A stretch of DNA of 64,000 nt from assembly GCA_022592435.1 (NCBI GenBank), contig JABYQS010000088.1, positions 62,001-126,000 of the forward strand, in the 5' to 3' direction. Source of the DNA: Cerioporus squamosus (lineage: Eukaryota > Basidiomycota > Agaricomycetes > Polyporales > Polyporaceae). This document shows positions 47,090-56,575 of the stretch, piece by piece; the stretch's first letter is position 1, and every line of letters begins with the position of its first letter. The notes below the pieces were generated by a model. That model saw nothing but the letters and a program-made list of their open reading frames with translations. It made no database searches and had not been told where the DNA came from. Position numbers and translations under genes: made by a program.

Positions 47090-50000
47090 TGCAGCTGATC
47101 CTACCGAGCCATCTCCGAGATGAACTCCCAGCGCGACAAAGGAACCGCGACAGCCCATCGATCCGTGACGCATGCCCCTTCCTGCCAGATCGGCCAGGTG
47201 TCCCCCGGCGCAAGGGAGTCTTCCCATCGCCACGCATCGTGCAAGGATCGTGGACAGGCCAAGCGCACGTCCGACGCATTCGATGCATCGGCGCGTGCAG
47301 CCTGCCTGCAGCGTGTCTGCACATGCCGTGGATTCGCCGGCAGGGACGTGGGTGCTTGTGACCGTCCAAGCACGCCTCTCCAGGTCGCCAGCTGGACGTG
47401 CGGACTCAGTTCGCTGGACTGCGTCGCCGCCGTCGTGACTCGGCTGTCGGGCTGCTGACGCGTCTCAGGACGTGCTACGGAACGCCTGCAGCGAACCCGG
47501 TGACGTCGAGAAGGCATGCGAGGGCGCCCTCTCCCCGGAGCGCGGCCCAAACACAACCGTCGTCCGTTTCCGCTCCCTTTCCTTCCCATCCCTACAGAGC
47601 CGTGCCAATGGTCTCTGTCCGTGGCCCGCTTCTTTCCCCGAATACCAAGCACTTTGTCTCCGTTCCGTCGCCAAGCGCCTCTCTGCCCGTCATGGCCCAT
47701 TTCGGCTGTGGGCGTGGGTGCATCAGAACCCTCATCCCGCGCCTTCTGCGCCTCGAGACTCGGGATGGAGCATGCCAGAAGCTGTACGACTGCTTCGTGC
47801 ATGCTATCCGACGCGTCACGGACGTCACCGCTGCACTCGAATTGCTTTGTTCACGTTCATATGTGTGGGCATTGTCTGTGTCCTTCTGGCATTCCTTTAT
47901 TGCGTTACGGCACGCAGACACAGGTATACACCGGCCCTTCACCCTTCACTCCCCGCCCCCACTGGAATGCTCACAGATAAGCTTTCATTAGAACTCGGAA
48001 CCCAACCTGAAAATTTCTCGGTGTCCCCACGCACCACCTCCGAGAGTTCATACAAGTGGCAACCGCAGGTACAGCAAGCAAACCTCCGGGCACTGGGCAT
48101 GGAAGCTCAAGACTCACTAATTCCCATACTCCACCGTGGACGAGGACAGCCTACTGCGCGACGTCAGGGTGCTTGGCGCCATCGCACGATGTGGATGTCG
48201 TTCTTGCACGGCCTGCCCAAGATAGACATGGTGGCGCAGCATGCCCGCGCCCCATAGGTTCGCATAACGGGTATGGGAGCGCCAGCGACGGCGCGCACAC
48301 GCTCGTAGGTACGACGCCGTCGACCCATGGCCCCGTCACTGGCTTGTGAACGCCTCCCGCAGCGTACCGCACGCGCGAGAGTCGAACGTCGACCCGCAGC
48401 CTGAGCTCACCCACACCCACCTCGGCGTGCACAGGTATCCCTGCCAGCGACCCCTGGTGCATTCAGCTGCTGGTGGAGATGCCAACACGAACGCGAACCG
48501 CCTCGCCAACGAGCGAGAACAACGTCCAAAATAGCGCGAAGGTCTTACGAGCGAACAGGGCGACACCCTGTCGCGACGAAATCCGGGAACGTACCGCCGA
48601 GCCACGGTTTCGCCGCGACAGTAGCGAAGAACCCACGACACAGACGTGGACAGGGCTCGGGCAGGCAGGGCAGCCCCAGCCTGGTCCATCACCTCCGTCT
48701 TCCCCACACTGGCCTGCGACACTCCCCGCGTCTTCTCGTCCTCCGGGAGCTAGTGCGTCAGCTGTTGCGCAATGCGGGGCAGCGCTTCCTCCAGGCTCTG
48801 CTTGTCCCTTCATTTTCTCAGCGCCAGAGAGAGCAGGAGGTGCTAGTGATGCATGATGCGGCTCACCTGTGGCATAGGACGCCTTCCGTGTGCACTGTGG
48901 CCCATGGGAGCCCGAACAAGATCGGGCTCACAGCGCCTGTGTCTGGATGATGCGGAGAAGATGTTCGTTTATCCGCTGGGAACCTATAGTGGCAACGGAT
49001 GGGAACTTGGAGAGACGCACGGGCGTGGGGAGTACCTACCCACGTTGGACAAGAACAAGTAGTTCATCTGGGCGTAAGCCAAGGGTTCGGAGCGGCAGTG
49101 AAACTAAACGTCTTCTGAGGAAGTATGAAAGCAAGTGTGGTATTAGGGACGACGGAGCGGTGAGGGTACCCACGCAGGAACTCATCTATGCAGTAAAAGC
49201 AACATACGCTGCGCCGCATACCGCCTTCTATTGGGCGGATGTGAGCGTCCATGTCCATGTAAGTTCAATGTTCGCAACCGCCTCTCAGCCGCATTCGAAC
49301 CCACATTCCAGGGCTCCAGTCGCCCGTCGTTGCCGCGTTCAGGATGGGGCCACGCCTGACAACATTTCGCCGCAGCATCTGCGAGGAACCCACGATACGA
49401 TCTTGCCAACGCGCTGTTGGAAACTTGACTACAACTTGGCAGTGGGAGTGGACGCCCAGCTATCCAGATATTCAGTGGTTACGGCACAGTTCAGGAGGAG
49501 GCGTGCGACTGGCAACTCGGATCCAGGACAATTGTCAGTTGCTTGGGTACTCTGGGCCTCGACGCTGGAGTGCTGGCCCCTGGCGCCGCCGTGAGTCCCG
49601 GAGCACATTGTTTCGACTTTGAGGTGGGTTTCAATGGGTGAGAGGTTTGCAACGGCATCGCGAGACAGCCTGAGGACTGCGACCAACTCCACCGAGATCT
49701 CCCCGGTAGCAGGAACGTGAAGGGAACACTGAGGCAGCGCTGATTACAGTACAATGCATGTGGCGACAGCCCCACCCGCGTCCAGGAAGCGACTTGCGAA
49801 CCTAACTGTGATTCGTGTGCAATGACCCGACTTCAGCGCATTCACAGGGTCGCAGAAGCATGTGCCGCCTCGGTCGCAGCACGCTTCGAATGCGGAGCGA
49901 ACTGTTAGATGGTGATGCGCGACGGACGATGGACGCCATGGTTCGTGGCAGATGCCTCCCATGGGAAGCACAAGATGGTGAGTGAATCGTAATCGCCCAG

Positions 50001-50107
50001 AACAACATTCGTTTGAGGCGCCGCGCACTAGCACTAGCCTGTCCCGGATGTGTGGAGAGTGGCCAACAGCGCAGCGCAAAACGCAATATGACACCGCATC
50101 GCACCTG
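47090..50107. other. Gene-poor interval
   Basis: About 3 kb with long overlapping frames on both strands (up to about 260 codons) but no domain, exon pattern or element termini that I can support. Confidence 0.4.
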
Positions 50108-50112
50108 TCGTG

Positions 50113-50342
50113 TGTTGGAACAAGCGGTCGTTCCGGGGTGTAGCAGGGAGCCCTCGTCGCAAACGCGCGGGGAATTCGAGAGCAAAGGGAAACTATATGT
50201 ACGTAGCTACCATCGCGATAAGTCCGCGATCGGGATGATAAGCAGTGCGCGGCGCGAGCGCACCGGCTTGCCCGACGCTCGACGCCCGACGCACCGCGTG
50301 CCAGCCGAGCCGCCCATTGAAACTCGCCCAATAACGTCAATA
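50113..50342 (-). repeat. 3' LTR of the gag-only element
   Basis: 230 bp, identical to 51371-51600. On the plus strand it begins TGTTGGAACAAGCGG and ends ATAACGTCAATA. It is preceded by the target duplication TCGTG. Confidence 0.88.
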
Positions 50343-50380
50343 CACCCCCTCAAGCCATGCGCGAGCGCACACCCCCTCAA

Positions 50381-51259
50381 TCACCAAGCTCCGTCAACGT
50401 CCGTGAGCTCCTCGTACGCCTCCAGGGCACCGGCCGACATAGCCGTGTTCGCACCGCCCGATGTCTTCGTCTTCCGACGGGCCGCCTCCCATTTTGCCCG
50501 CTCCGGACAGTCCTGCTTGAAATGCCCCATCTCGTCACAGAAGTAGCACTGGACTTTCGAGCGATCGACTCTCGGCTTCTCCGAAGAGAGAGCAGCGGCA
50601 GCGACCCCAGGGTCTGCGGTGGAAGTGGGAGGGAGGTCGGACGTACTCGTCTGTCGGACTTCCTCGTTCAGGAGCCTCCGAATGACTTCTTCGAGCGTGA
50701 GCTGCTCAGTAGGGATCGAGTCGAGGGCAATGATGACAGCGTCGTACGAGGGGGGGAGACCCATGGTAATGGCGAGAATCTTGTCTTGGTCGACGACCGC
50801 GATGCCCGTCTCCTCCATCCTGAATGCCATGCTCCGGATATCGCCAATCCAAGCCTGCATCGACTGCGTGGGTTTCTTCTTCGACGTCAAGAACTGCCTC
50901 TTCATCGCCAGCTGCGTCGCGAAACCGCGAGCTTTGTGCACCTTCGCCAACATCTCCCAAATCTCCATCGGATCGCGTGACCGCATATGAGATAACTGAC
51001 CGTCGTCAACCTGCATGATCATCTCCGCCCTCGCCTCGTTCATCTTCTGCACCGATCGCTTCTTCTTCTTCTTCTCGTACTCCTCGTGCCACTGAGATGG
51101 GTCCTGGACAGCACTGTCGACCGTGATCTCGACGATGTCGTCCCACAGCCTCCGCCGGACGAGGTCGGCCTCCATGCGCATCGCCCATTCGACGTAGTTG
51201 GCATCGTTGAGCTTCGGGAAGCGACGGCTCTCGACGGTATGCGTGGTAGAATCGGACAT
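50381..51259 (-). CDS. Copia-type Gag polyprotein (UBN2-like, zinc knuckle)
   Basis: Intact 292-aa frame from the ATG at 51259 to the stop at 50381. The N-terminal block FPKLNDANYVEWAMRMEADL is the typical start of Copia/UBN2 Gag. The centre has WEMLAKVHKARGFATQLAMK and MQAWIGDIRSMAFRM, then ITMGLPPSYDAVIIAL, all family features. Near the C-terminus is a CCHC zinc knuckle, CYFCDEMGHFKQDC (C-x2-C-x4-H-x4-C), that binds RNA. A Lys run (EKKKKKRS) lies at about residues 60-68. Gag would form the particle that packages element RNA. There is no frameshift site and no pol after it: only about 40 bp separate the stop from the 3' LTR. Confidence 0.9.
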   Translation of the reverse strand: MSDSTTHTVESRRFPKLNDANYVEWAMRMEADLVRRRLWDDIVEITVDSAVQDPSQWHEEYEKKKKKRSVQKMNEARAEMIMQVDDGQLSHMRSRDPMEIWEMLAKVHKARGFATQLAMKRQFLTSKKKPTQSMQAWIGDIRSMAFRMEETGIAVVDQDKILAITMGLPPSYDAVIIALDSIPTEQLTLEEVIRRLLNEEVRQTSTSDLPPTSTADPGVAAAALSSEKPRVDRSKVQCYFCDEMGHFKQDCPERAKWEAARRKTKTSGGANTAMSAGALEAYEELTDVDGAW

Positions 51260-51370
51260 AGCAGAGGAGGGGGGGGGGGTTTCTTCAGGTGAGTTCTTCA
51301 AGGTTCTTCTGATAGGACCCGGGTGGGAACGACGCGAAGCGGAGGAAGCAAGGGCTGTACAGCGCGTTTG

Positions 51371-51600
51371 TGTTGGAACAAGCGGTCGTTCCGGGGTGTA
51401 GCAGGGAGCCCTCGTCGCAAACGCGCGGGGAATTCGAGAGCAAAGGGAAACTATATGTACGTAGCTACCATCGCGATAAGTCCGCGATCGGGATGATAAG
51501 CAGTGCGCGGCGCGAGCGCACCGGCTTGCCCGACGCTCGACGCCCGACGCACCGCGTGCCAGCCGAGCCGCCCATTGAAACTCGCCCAATAACGTCAATA
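51371..51600 (-). repeat. 5' LTR of the gag-only element
   Basis: 230 bp, identical to 50113-50342 and followed by the second TCGTG. It should hold the promoter for the minus-strand gag transcript. Confidence 0.88.
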
Positions 51601-51605
51601 TCGTG

Positions 51606-52243
51606 CACGTCCGGGGATCGTGTCGACAGATCCCGACATGAGGGGATACCTGTATGTGGTGTGGGATGACAGCGCTACGACGAAGGCGCAGAGCGGCGCG
51701 AGTCCACTCGCCCCCACTCCGAGCGCATGTCAAGTATTGAATTTTACGGAAGTGCGGCCGAGACAATGTCAGCTGTGCGGTGTCCCCGTGTCGGTGGCTC
51801 GGTCCCGACTCCTGGGCTCTGGCACGCGGGGAGCTGGAAGCTGGAAGCTGGCGCATGCCGCGAACGTGCTGCAGACCGCATTACTGGGAACCGCGGTGCG
51901 GCGATACCATGCATCCGCGATTCCTGGCGGCGAGCCGTTGTGCGCATACCGACCGCGCAATATGCCCGGATTTGGGCCGCCAGGTGCTCAAGCGGGTCGG
52001 TGTGAAGGCAATCCATGAGAAAATCGACTCAAATCACTGGACAGCTGAACGCGAGCGTGTACGCATGGAACAACAGCATAGACTGGCCAGGACGCGACGT
52101 CCGGAGTCCAGAATGCGACCATCCAGAGATCAGGTATCCACTCCTGAGCGAGAGAAGAGTTAGAGAGAAATATTGGATGTGCAAGATCGCAGAGACTGCC
52201 ACCTTTGTGAACATCAGCCAGCGGAGGAAGATACCGTGCCGAG
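51606..52243. other. Intergenic
   Basis: No gene is supported. GGAAGCTGGAAGCTGG-type short duplications occur at 51834-51850. Confidence 0.35.
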
Positions 52244-52879
52244 ATGGACAGGGCCAGACGGAGGGAGATGCAGCCACCGCGCCGGTTTCCGCTCGTTATG
52301 GAGACATTGGAGAGGAAGGCGGTCCTATCGATGGCGGGCATGAGAGCGTTGAGTACATTCATGATGCACAGGCTGAATCGGGAAAGTATCAGCTCATCTG
52401 ATGAGCCAGGTGAGCCGGTGAGAGACAGAGGGCGGTCCGCCTTGCGAGTCGCAGGTCACGGTCGGAGAGGATCGAAGACAGCTGCATTCGCATGCAAGTC
52501 ATGCACTGTCCCGCCGGCGCGCTCTTGCGCGCTGGAGAAGATGATCGAGCGCGAAGGCACGACCACGAATAGCTTGCATCCATGCGCACGCAACCTGGAG
52601 GTGACGCTAGGTCGTTCGGCGAATGTGCGCGACAGCCTTGTGAGGTTCGAGGACCTAACACGGAGTCTCACTGTCACCAAGCCTGCACATGAGGAACAGC
52701 ACAAAGACTTGGTGGAGCGTGGTTTGCTGACTGAATGCAGATCCGTGGGCGATATCCTGTGCCCGTGGAATCGTCGGGATAACTTAGCTTACCACAAAGG
52801 AAAGCGAGAGAAGACCTGCCAGTCCGCGGGGAGGCGCTCTGGCCACGGGCTTGAGGACGTAACCGCCCATCGGTCCTGA
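52244..52879 (+). CDS. Unrecognised ORF (hypothetical, doubtful)
   Basis: A 211-codon frame opens with ATG at 52244 and is the longest uninterrupted frame in this gene-poor stretch. The product is basic with a mixed hydrophilic composition (for example SLVRFEDLTRSLTVTKPAH). No domain, signal peptide or membrane segment is visible. Its 3' end overlaps a dispersed repeat that starts at about 52866, which argues against a conserved gene. It could be a remnant of a mobile element or chance. Confidence 0.2.
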   Translation: MDRARRREMQPPRRFPLVMETLERKAVLSMAGMRALSTFMMHRLNRESISSSDEPGEPVRDRGRSALRVAGHGRRGSKTAAFACKSCTVPPARSCALEKMIEREGTTTNSLHPCARNLEVTLGRSANVRDSLVRFEDLTRSLTVTKPAHEEQHKDLVERGLLTECRSVGDILCPWNRRDNLAYHKGKREKTCQSAGRRSGHGLEDVTAHRS

Positions 52880-53475
52880 CGGACCTGGTCATCCACAAGT
52901 CCGTTCCCCGATCCGCTTGTCTTCCGCAATTGCATACGATCGTCAACAGCGTCAGACCGAGAGAACCACTGAGGCTCGGATGCTGATGAACTTGTATGTG
53001 AGGTCATATCTCGGATAAACACCCAGTCTCCTTGGGAAGGTCTTTCGTCCTCGCTGAGAAGAAAGATGCATCATGAACTGTGGCAGGCGCACACAGGGCG
53101 TTGGGTAGAGACGAGATGCTCGGCGAGGTTTCGCCGCTCCGGAGAACGAGAATGGGTATCGCAAGAACGTCGCTGCGATCTCCTTCTTGGCCGTGTACGA
53201 CCTCCTGAGGTAGCACGATCAACGCGGCGTACAGAAGCACACAGCAAGCCGGTAGAGGAAACGCGCCTTTGAACTGTCCGGCAACCGGTATACGTCTCGG
53301 TCCGTCGTCGGTGCATCATAATGGGCCTTCGACGCGGGTGGACATGACACTGGCTCGGATAGCTTCGTGCCGGTAGTCGCTGGCACATGCACCGATGCTG
53401 CAGCGGCGTCATTGCCTACGCAACGCCCACACACGGAATGATCAGGTGCGCCTAACGCGGAGTCTCTTGCAGCGA
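52866..53475. repeat. Dispersed repeat, longer copy
   Basis: The left end shares CCCATCGGTCCTGACGGACC and the following TG-TCAT with 56289 onward; the right end (about 53417-53475) shares the CGCAACG and GATCAGG blocks and GCGGAGTCTCTTGCA with 56385-56434. Between the shared ends this copy has about 550 bp and the other about 90 bp. The shared left end holds the palindrome GGTCC-TGAC-GGACC. No inverted termini or target duplication were found, so boundaries are approximate. Confidence 0.5.
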
Positions 53476-53666
53476 GATGTGAGGAAAAGGAAACCACTCA
53501 CTATCCGGCTATAGGGAACGGCATGTGAATCGGTGGCAGTAGAGACGGAATACTGGATGGAGACATCATGCAGGCGGATACTTTACATGGTGGGTGAGTA
53601 TATGTCAAACACGGTCTGATTGTGCCGGAGTGGTCATGAGGTTGTAACGGAGATGAATCCGTACGC

Positions 53667-54613
53667 TCAGATGATGTCAATAACTGTAGGCCACAGACTG
53701 CAGATGGTGAGCCCTTGACATGAACATAACGCCAAGGCATAAGGCACGGCACTCACGCAAGAAATCCCACAAGCGTCTGCAAAATTGCGGCAAAGAACGG
53801 GATCCAGCTGTGGAAGGTCCGAAAACTCTCAGCAAGGGGTGGACGAGTGCACTAGGCTGACGGAGAGAGAGCCAGACTTCCGACCCGCGAGAGCAAACGT
53901 CTGCCGCCCCTATTCCGTAGCATGATATGTACACGCATGTCGCGCAGAAGCCCAGACACGCTGAGACTTCGGAGGAATGGCTCATTTCCACCAGCATAGT
54001 ACTCGCAAGAAGAACGTACGTGGACATGTTGTATTTCGCCGCCTTGAACAGTCCCGCAGCCACATAGCCCATGATGGCTGACCCCACAATTGCTCCCCCC
54101 AACGCGAAACAGGCGAACAGAAAGAAGACGAGGACCGCGAACGTCAATCTTGACCTCTTCTCGTTCTGCTTGGCGGGAGAACGGGATGGTAGCCTCAGTT
54201 GGCTCGGATTTCCGATGTCAGCCCCGAGTCCTTGTCGGTCGTACCGCCGCAGAGGGATTCGTTCGCCGTCTGACACACTGCGATATGATGGACCTGCGTC
54301 AGAGAGTCGTGGCCTTGTCTTGTAGCCCTTGCGCAGTGGCCTCCGCGGAGGAAATGTGAGGTTGAGGAAGGCATACGCCCCGCATGCGATGAACGCTGGC
54401 GTGTACAGGACTAGTGTCCAGTAGAGCGTGAAGCGAAAGATGTCTAGTCGTCCATCAACGTTCACGCTGCCGCCAGAATGTCTACTCGCTCGTCGACTCA
54501 CCATGTGAGTTGTGAAGATATCTGCCTCTGGGCTGAATGGGATCTCTGTGTTCGATCGGAAACAGCTCGATACCGGGGTTATAGAGCGAGGGCCATGACG
54601 GCGTGCCAGACAT
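53667..54613 (-). CDS. Conserved fungal integral membrane protein (four predicted TM segments)
   Basis: Four exons join in frame: 54502-54613, 54020-54443, 53757-53807 and 53667-53697, total 618 nt, 205 aa. The N-terminus has [19 protein letters not shown] and RYLHNSH; exon 2 begins [18 protein letters not shown], the first membrane segment. A basic loop ([13 protein letters not shown]) with Ser residues follows, then [20 protein letters not shown] and [16 protein letters not shown]. Exon 3 gives [17 protein letters not shown] and exon 4 ends LWPTVIDII. The pattern fits a family of small uncharacterised fungal membrane proteins that I recall as conserved but cannot name. The ATG at 54613 was chosen as the nearest start giving [11 protein letters not shown]; an upstream in-frame start also exists. 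Confidence 0.75.
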
Positions 54614-54988
54614 CTCTGTACTGCAGCTATAAGGACATCGCAAACGAGTGGTCGTCGAGGGCAGTACAGAAGCAGGCGACGGCGATGTGGAGGCAAGAGA
54701 CAAGCTTGTCGTCGGCGAGGCAGTCGGCTAGCGCGTCGCCGTAAATGGCAACTGCTGTGTTTACTGTGAGTCTATGACCGTCACCTACAGCCTTCTCGGA
54801 CGATCTTTCGCGCCACATGAGAGCCAAGAGCACTGCAGCGTGCTATGACCGCTCGATGAAGCGGAGGAGACGGGGGACGAGAGCAGACCTATGTCATATT
54901 CCTGAAATAATGGGCTGAACCAGTACAACCTATCTACTGAGTGGCTCGCGGAGAACTGTCTCCTGCCCATCAGTCGAGTCTACGCCTT
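54614..54988. other. Intergenic, upstream of the four-TM protein gene
   Basis: Presumed promoter of the membrane protein gene on the minus strand and 3' flank of the uncertain gene further right. Confidence 0.35.
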
Positions 54989-56278
54989 TTAAGCTGGTGT
55001 GCTGGTGAGACGCAGAAGTAACGACTGCATTACCCACCTCCGAGAGGTGTGTGCGGGGCGCCCTATGCATGATCTCTGGATGACAGCAGCGTGCTTTTCC
55101 TGCCCTGACGGTAACTCCTCTAATACGTCCAGATGTGAGCAGACAATCTCTTCCTGGCCGCCAAGAAGTTCGTCGTCGTCCAACGAGAAGGCCGCTGGCC
55201 AATCCGAGCACAGTATGAATTTGGGAACGATGCAGTTGCGCGAAGTAGACTTCGGCAGTTCCCCGACTGTCGAGTCCACCAGACGGTCCGAGTCGTCGTC
55301 GTCCTCCCCCACGTCAATAATCTTCGAGAGGTGCAAGCCTGCCAGTTGCTCAACAAGGTTGTTGGGCTCGTGCTTCACATCCGACGTATGTGCCAATTTT
55401 GGCACTTGCGGCGTCCGCCAGACGATTGCGGCTGAGTTCGTCCTCGTCTTCAAAGGTTAATTATGCACGACTGCCGTGGTCGTTGCCATCGTGTGATATG
55501 CACTCGGGGAGCGGTTCATCGGCGTCTTCCGGATCGTAGAATGGCTGAGCTAGGAGATCGACGCATAGCTCTCGGAACCGACACTTCCAGTATGCGTAGT
55601 CGGGGGCGTCTGTGTATCCGAGTATCCGAGAGCCCTGATGTTGTCCACGAAATCAACCGAAGACAGATGGGCGGTCAGCGAGCTGCGTGCCATACCAGTC
55701 CTTCTTCGACTTGTATAGGCGGGTACGCCTGTACTTCCAGCAAGGCGCCCACAGAAGATCGCCCAGCAGGAGGGCAACGAGCGTGTACGACAGTGACTCC
55801 ATGTCGTCTCTGCGAGAAAGCGCTGCGAGATGAGTCGATAAGTATCTCCTCCGGCAGGTGCTACCTCACTCACAGTGACGGAGATGTCCATGTAAACTGA
55901 GGAAGGCTTCGGTCCCGATGGAGTGCGACGTTGAGGGTGGCAAATGGTAGCCTTCGGGGTGGGTTGCTGTGAAAAGTAAGGCGGAGGAGGCCACCCGCAC
56001 TGCCGGGCGCGGCAACGCCGACGCATATAGTAGACCCACTGCCTTGCCAGGAAAGCCAGCTCGTCGAGCAACGACTCGTCCCCGCCAGCTGCCCTAGCGC
56101 GTCTTCTGGTCGGTCTACTTAACCCGTGACAAGCAATCACTATAGGGAGAACTTGAACTAAGTAAGTAACGTTGGTTTTCATCGAGCTGTCTCGTTCATT
56201 TACTTTGATGGACGCAATGGAAGCATAGTTTGAGGATGAATTGCTTGATGGTGCAGTTGAAGTGAACGTGGTAAGCAA
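54989..56278 (-). CDS. Uncertain multi-exon acidic protein (hypothetical)
   Basis: Several minus-strand stretches look coding but do not assemble cleanly. The right block (56278 to about 55880) has SPTRRRARAAGG-like composition and LLDELAFLARQWVYYMRRR, ending near MDISVTVSEV. The middle block starts MESLSYTLVALLLGDLLW, possibly a membrane helix, and KYRRTRLYKSKKDW, then after an in-frame TGA (about 55655) resumes with GYTDAPDYAYWKCRFREL and QPFYDPEDADEPLPE. The left block (55453-54989) is acidic: IIDVGEDDDDSDRLVD and FSLDDDELLGGQEEIVC. No known domain is seen. It may be one gene with introns I could not place, or a decaying gene. Confidence 0.35.
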
Positions 56279-56287
56279 TTATATTAA

Positions 56288-56450
56288 GGCCCATCGGTCC
56301 TGACGGACCTGATCATGAGAAAGTCAGTTGCCCATGCGTTTGGCGTGCCCGAAAGTGATCAAGCTTTGGGGTCATCGACAACGCAACGTCGGTGAACGGA
56401 AAGATCAGGCGCCGCCAGCGCGGAGTCTCTTGCATAAAGATGTACACAAA
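56288..56450. repeat. Dispersed repeat, shorter copy
   Basis: Shares both ends with the repeat at 52866-53475: CCCATCGGTCCTGACGGACC at the left and GCGGAGTCTCTTGCA with the preceding GATCAGG block at the right. About 90 bp separate them here, so this looks like an internal-deletion derivative of the longer copy, or the longer copy has an insertion. Confidence 0.5.
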
Positions 56451-56575
56451 GACACTGGCGAACATAGATACCTATAAGAATATAGGACCGGGGACTCAAC
56501 CGAAGCGACAGATCGCCCGAGACTCCACCTCGTCCGCGGTGAGCCTCTCGTCAAGCGCGTCATAGGCCAGCATCT

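Larger units (their letters stand above)
50113..51600 (-). mobile_element. Gag-only LTR retroelement (Copia-type, TR-GAG-like), 1488 bp
   Basis: Two direct repeats of 230 bp, identical base for base as read, bound an interior of 1028 bp. The 5-bp sequence TCGTG flanks the whole unit at 50108-50112 and 51601-51605. The interior encodes one minus-strand gag and nothing of protease, integrase or reverse transcriptase. Next to the 3' LTR the element strand reads TGAGGGGGTG (50343-50352), a polypurine tract. The LTR on the element strand starts TATTGACG and ends TTCCAACA, so the usual 5' TG is TA in both. A clear tRNA primer-binding site was not recognised after the 5' LTR. Identical LTRs mean a recent insertion, which needs a partner element to supply the enzymes. 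Confidence 0.88.

Noticed and set aside
47101..48257. Long overlapping frames of 233-261 codons on both strands
   Set aside because: They overlap each other, lack domains and lie in a transposon-rich desert.
56137..56152. TCACTATAGGGAGA resembles the 3' part of a phage T7 promoter
   Set aside because: The upstream TAATACGAC part is absent and the context is ordinary fungal sequence, so I take it as chance and not vector contamination.
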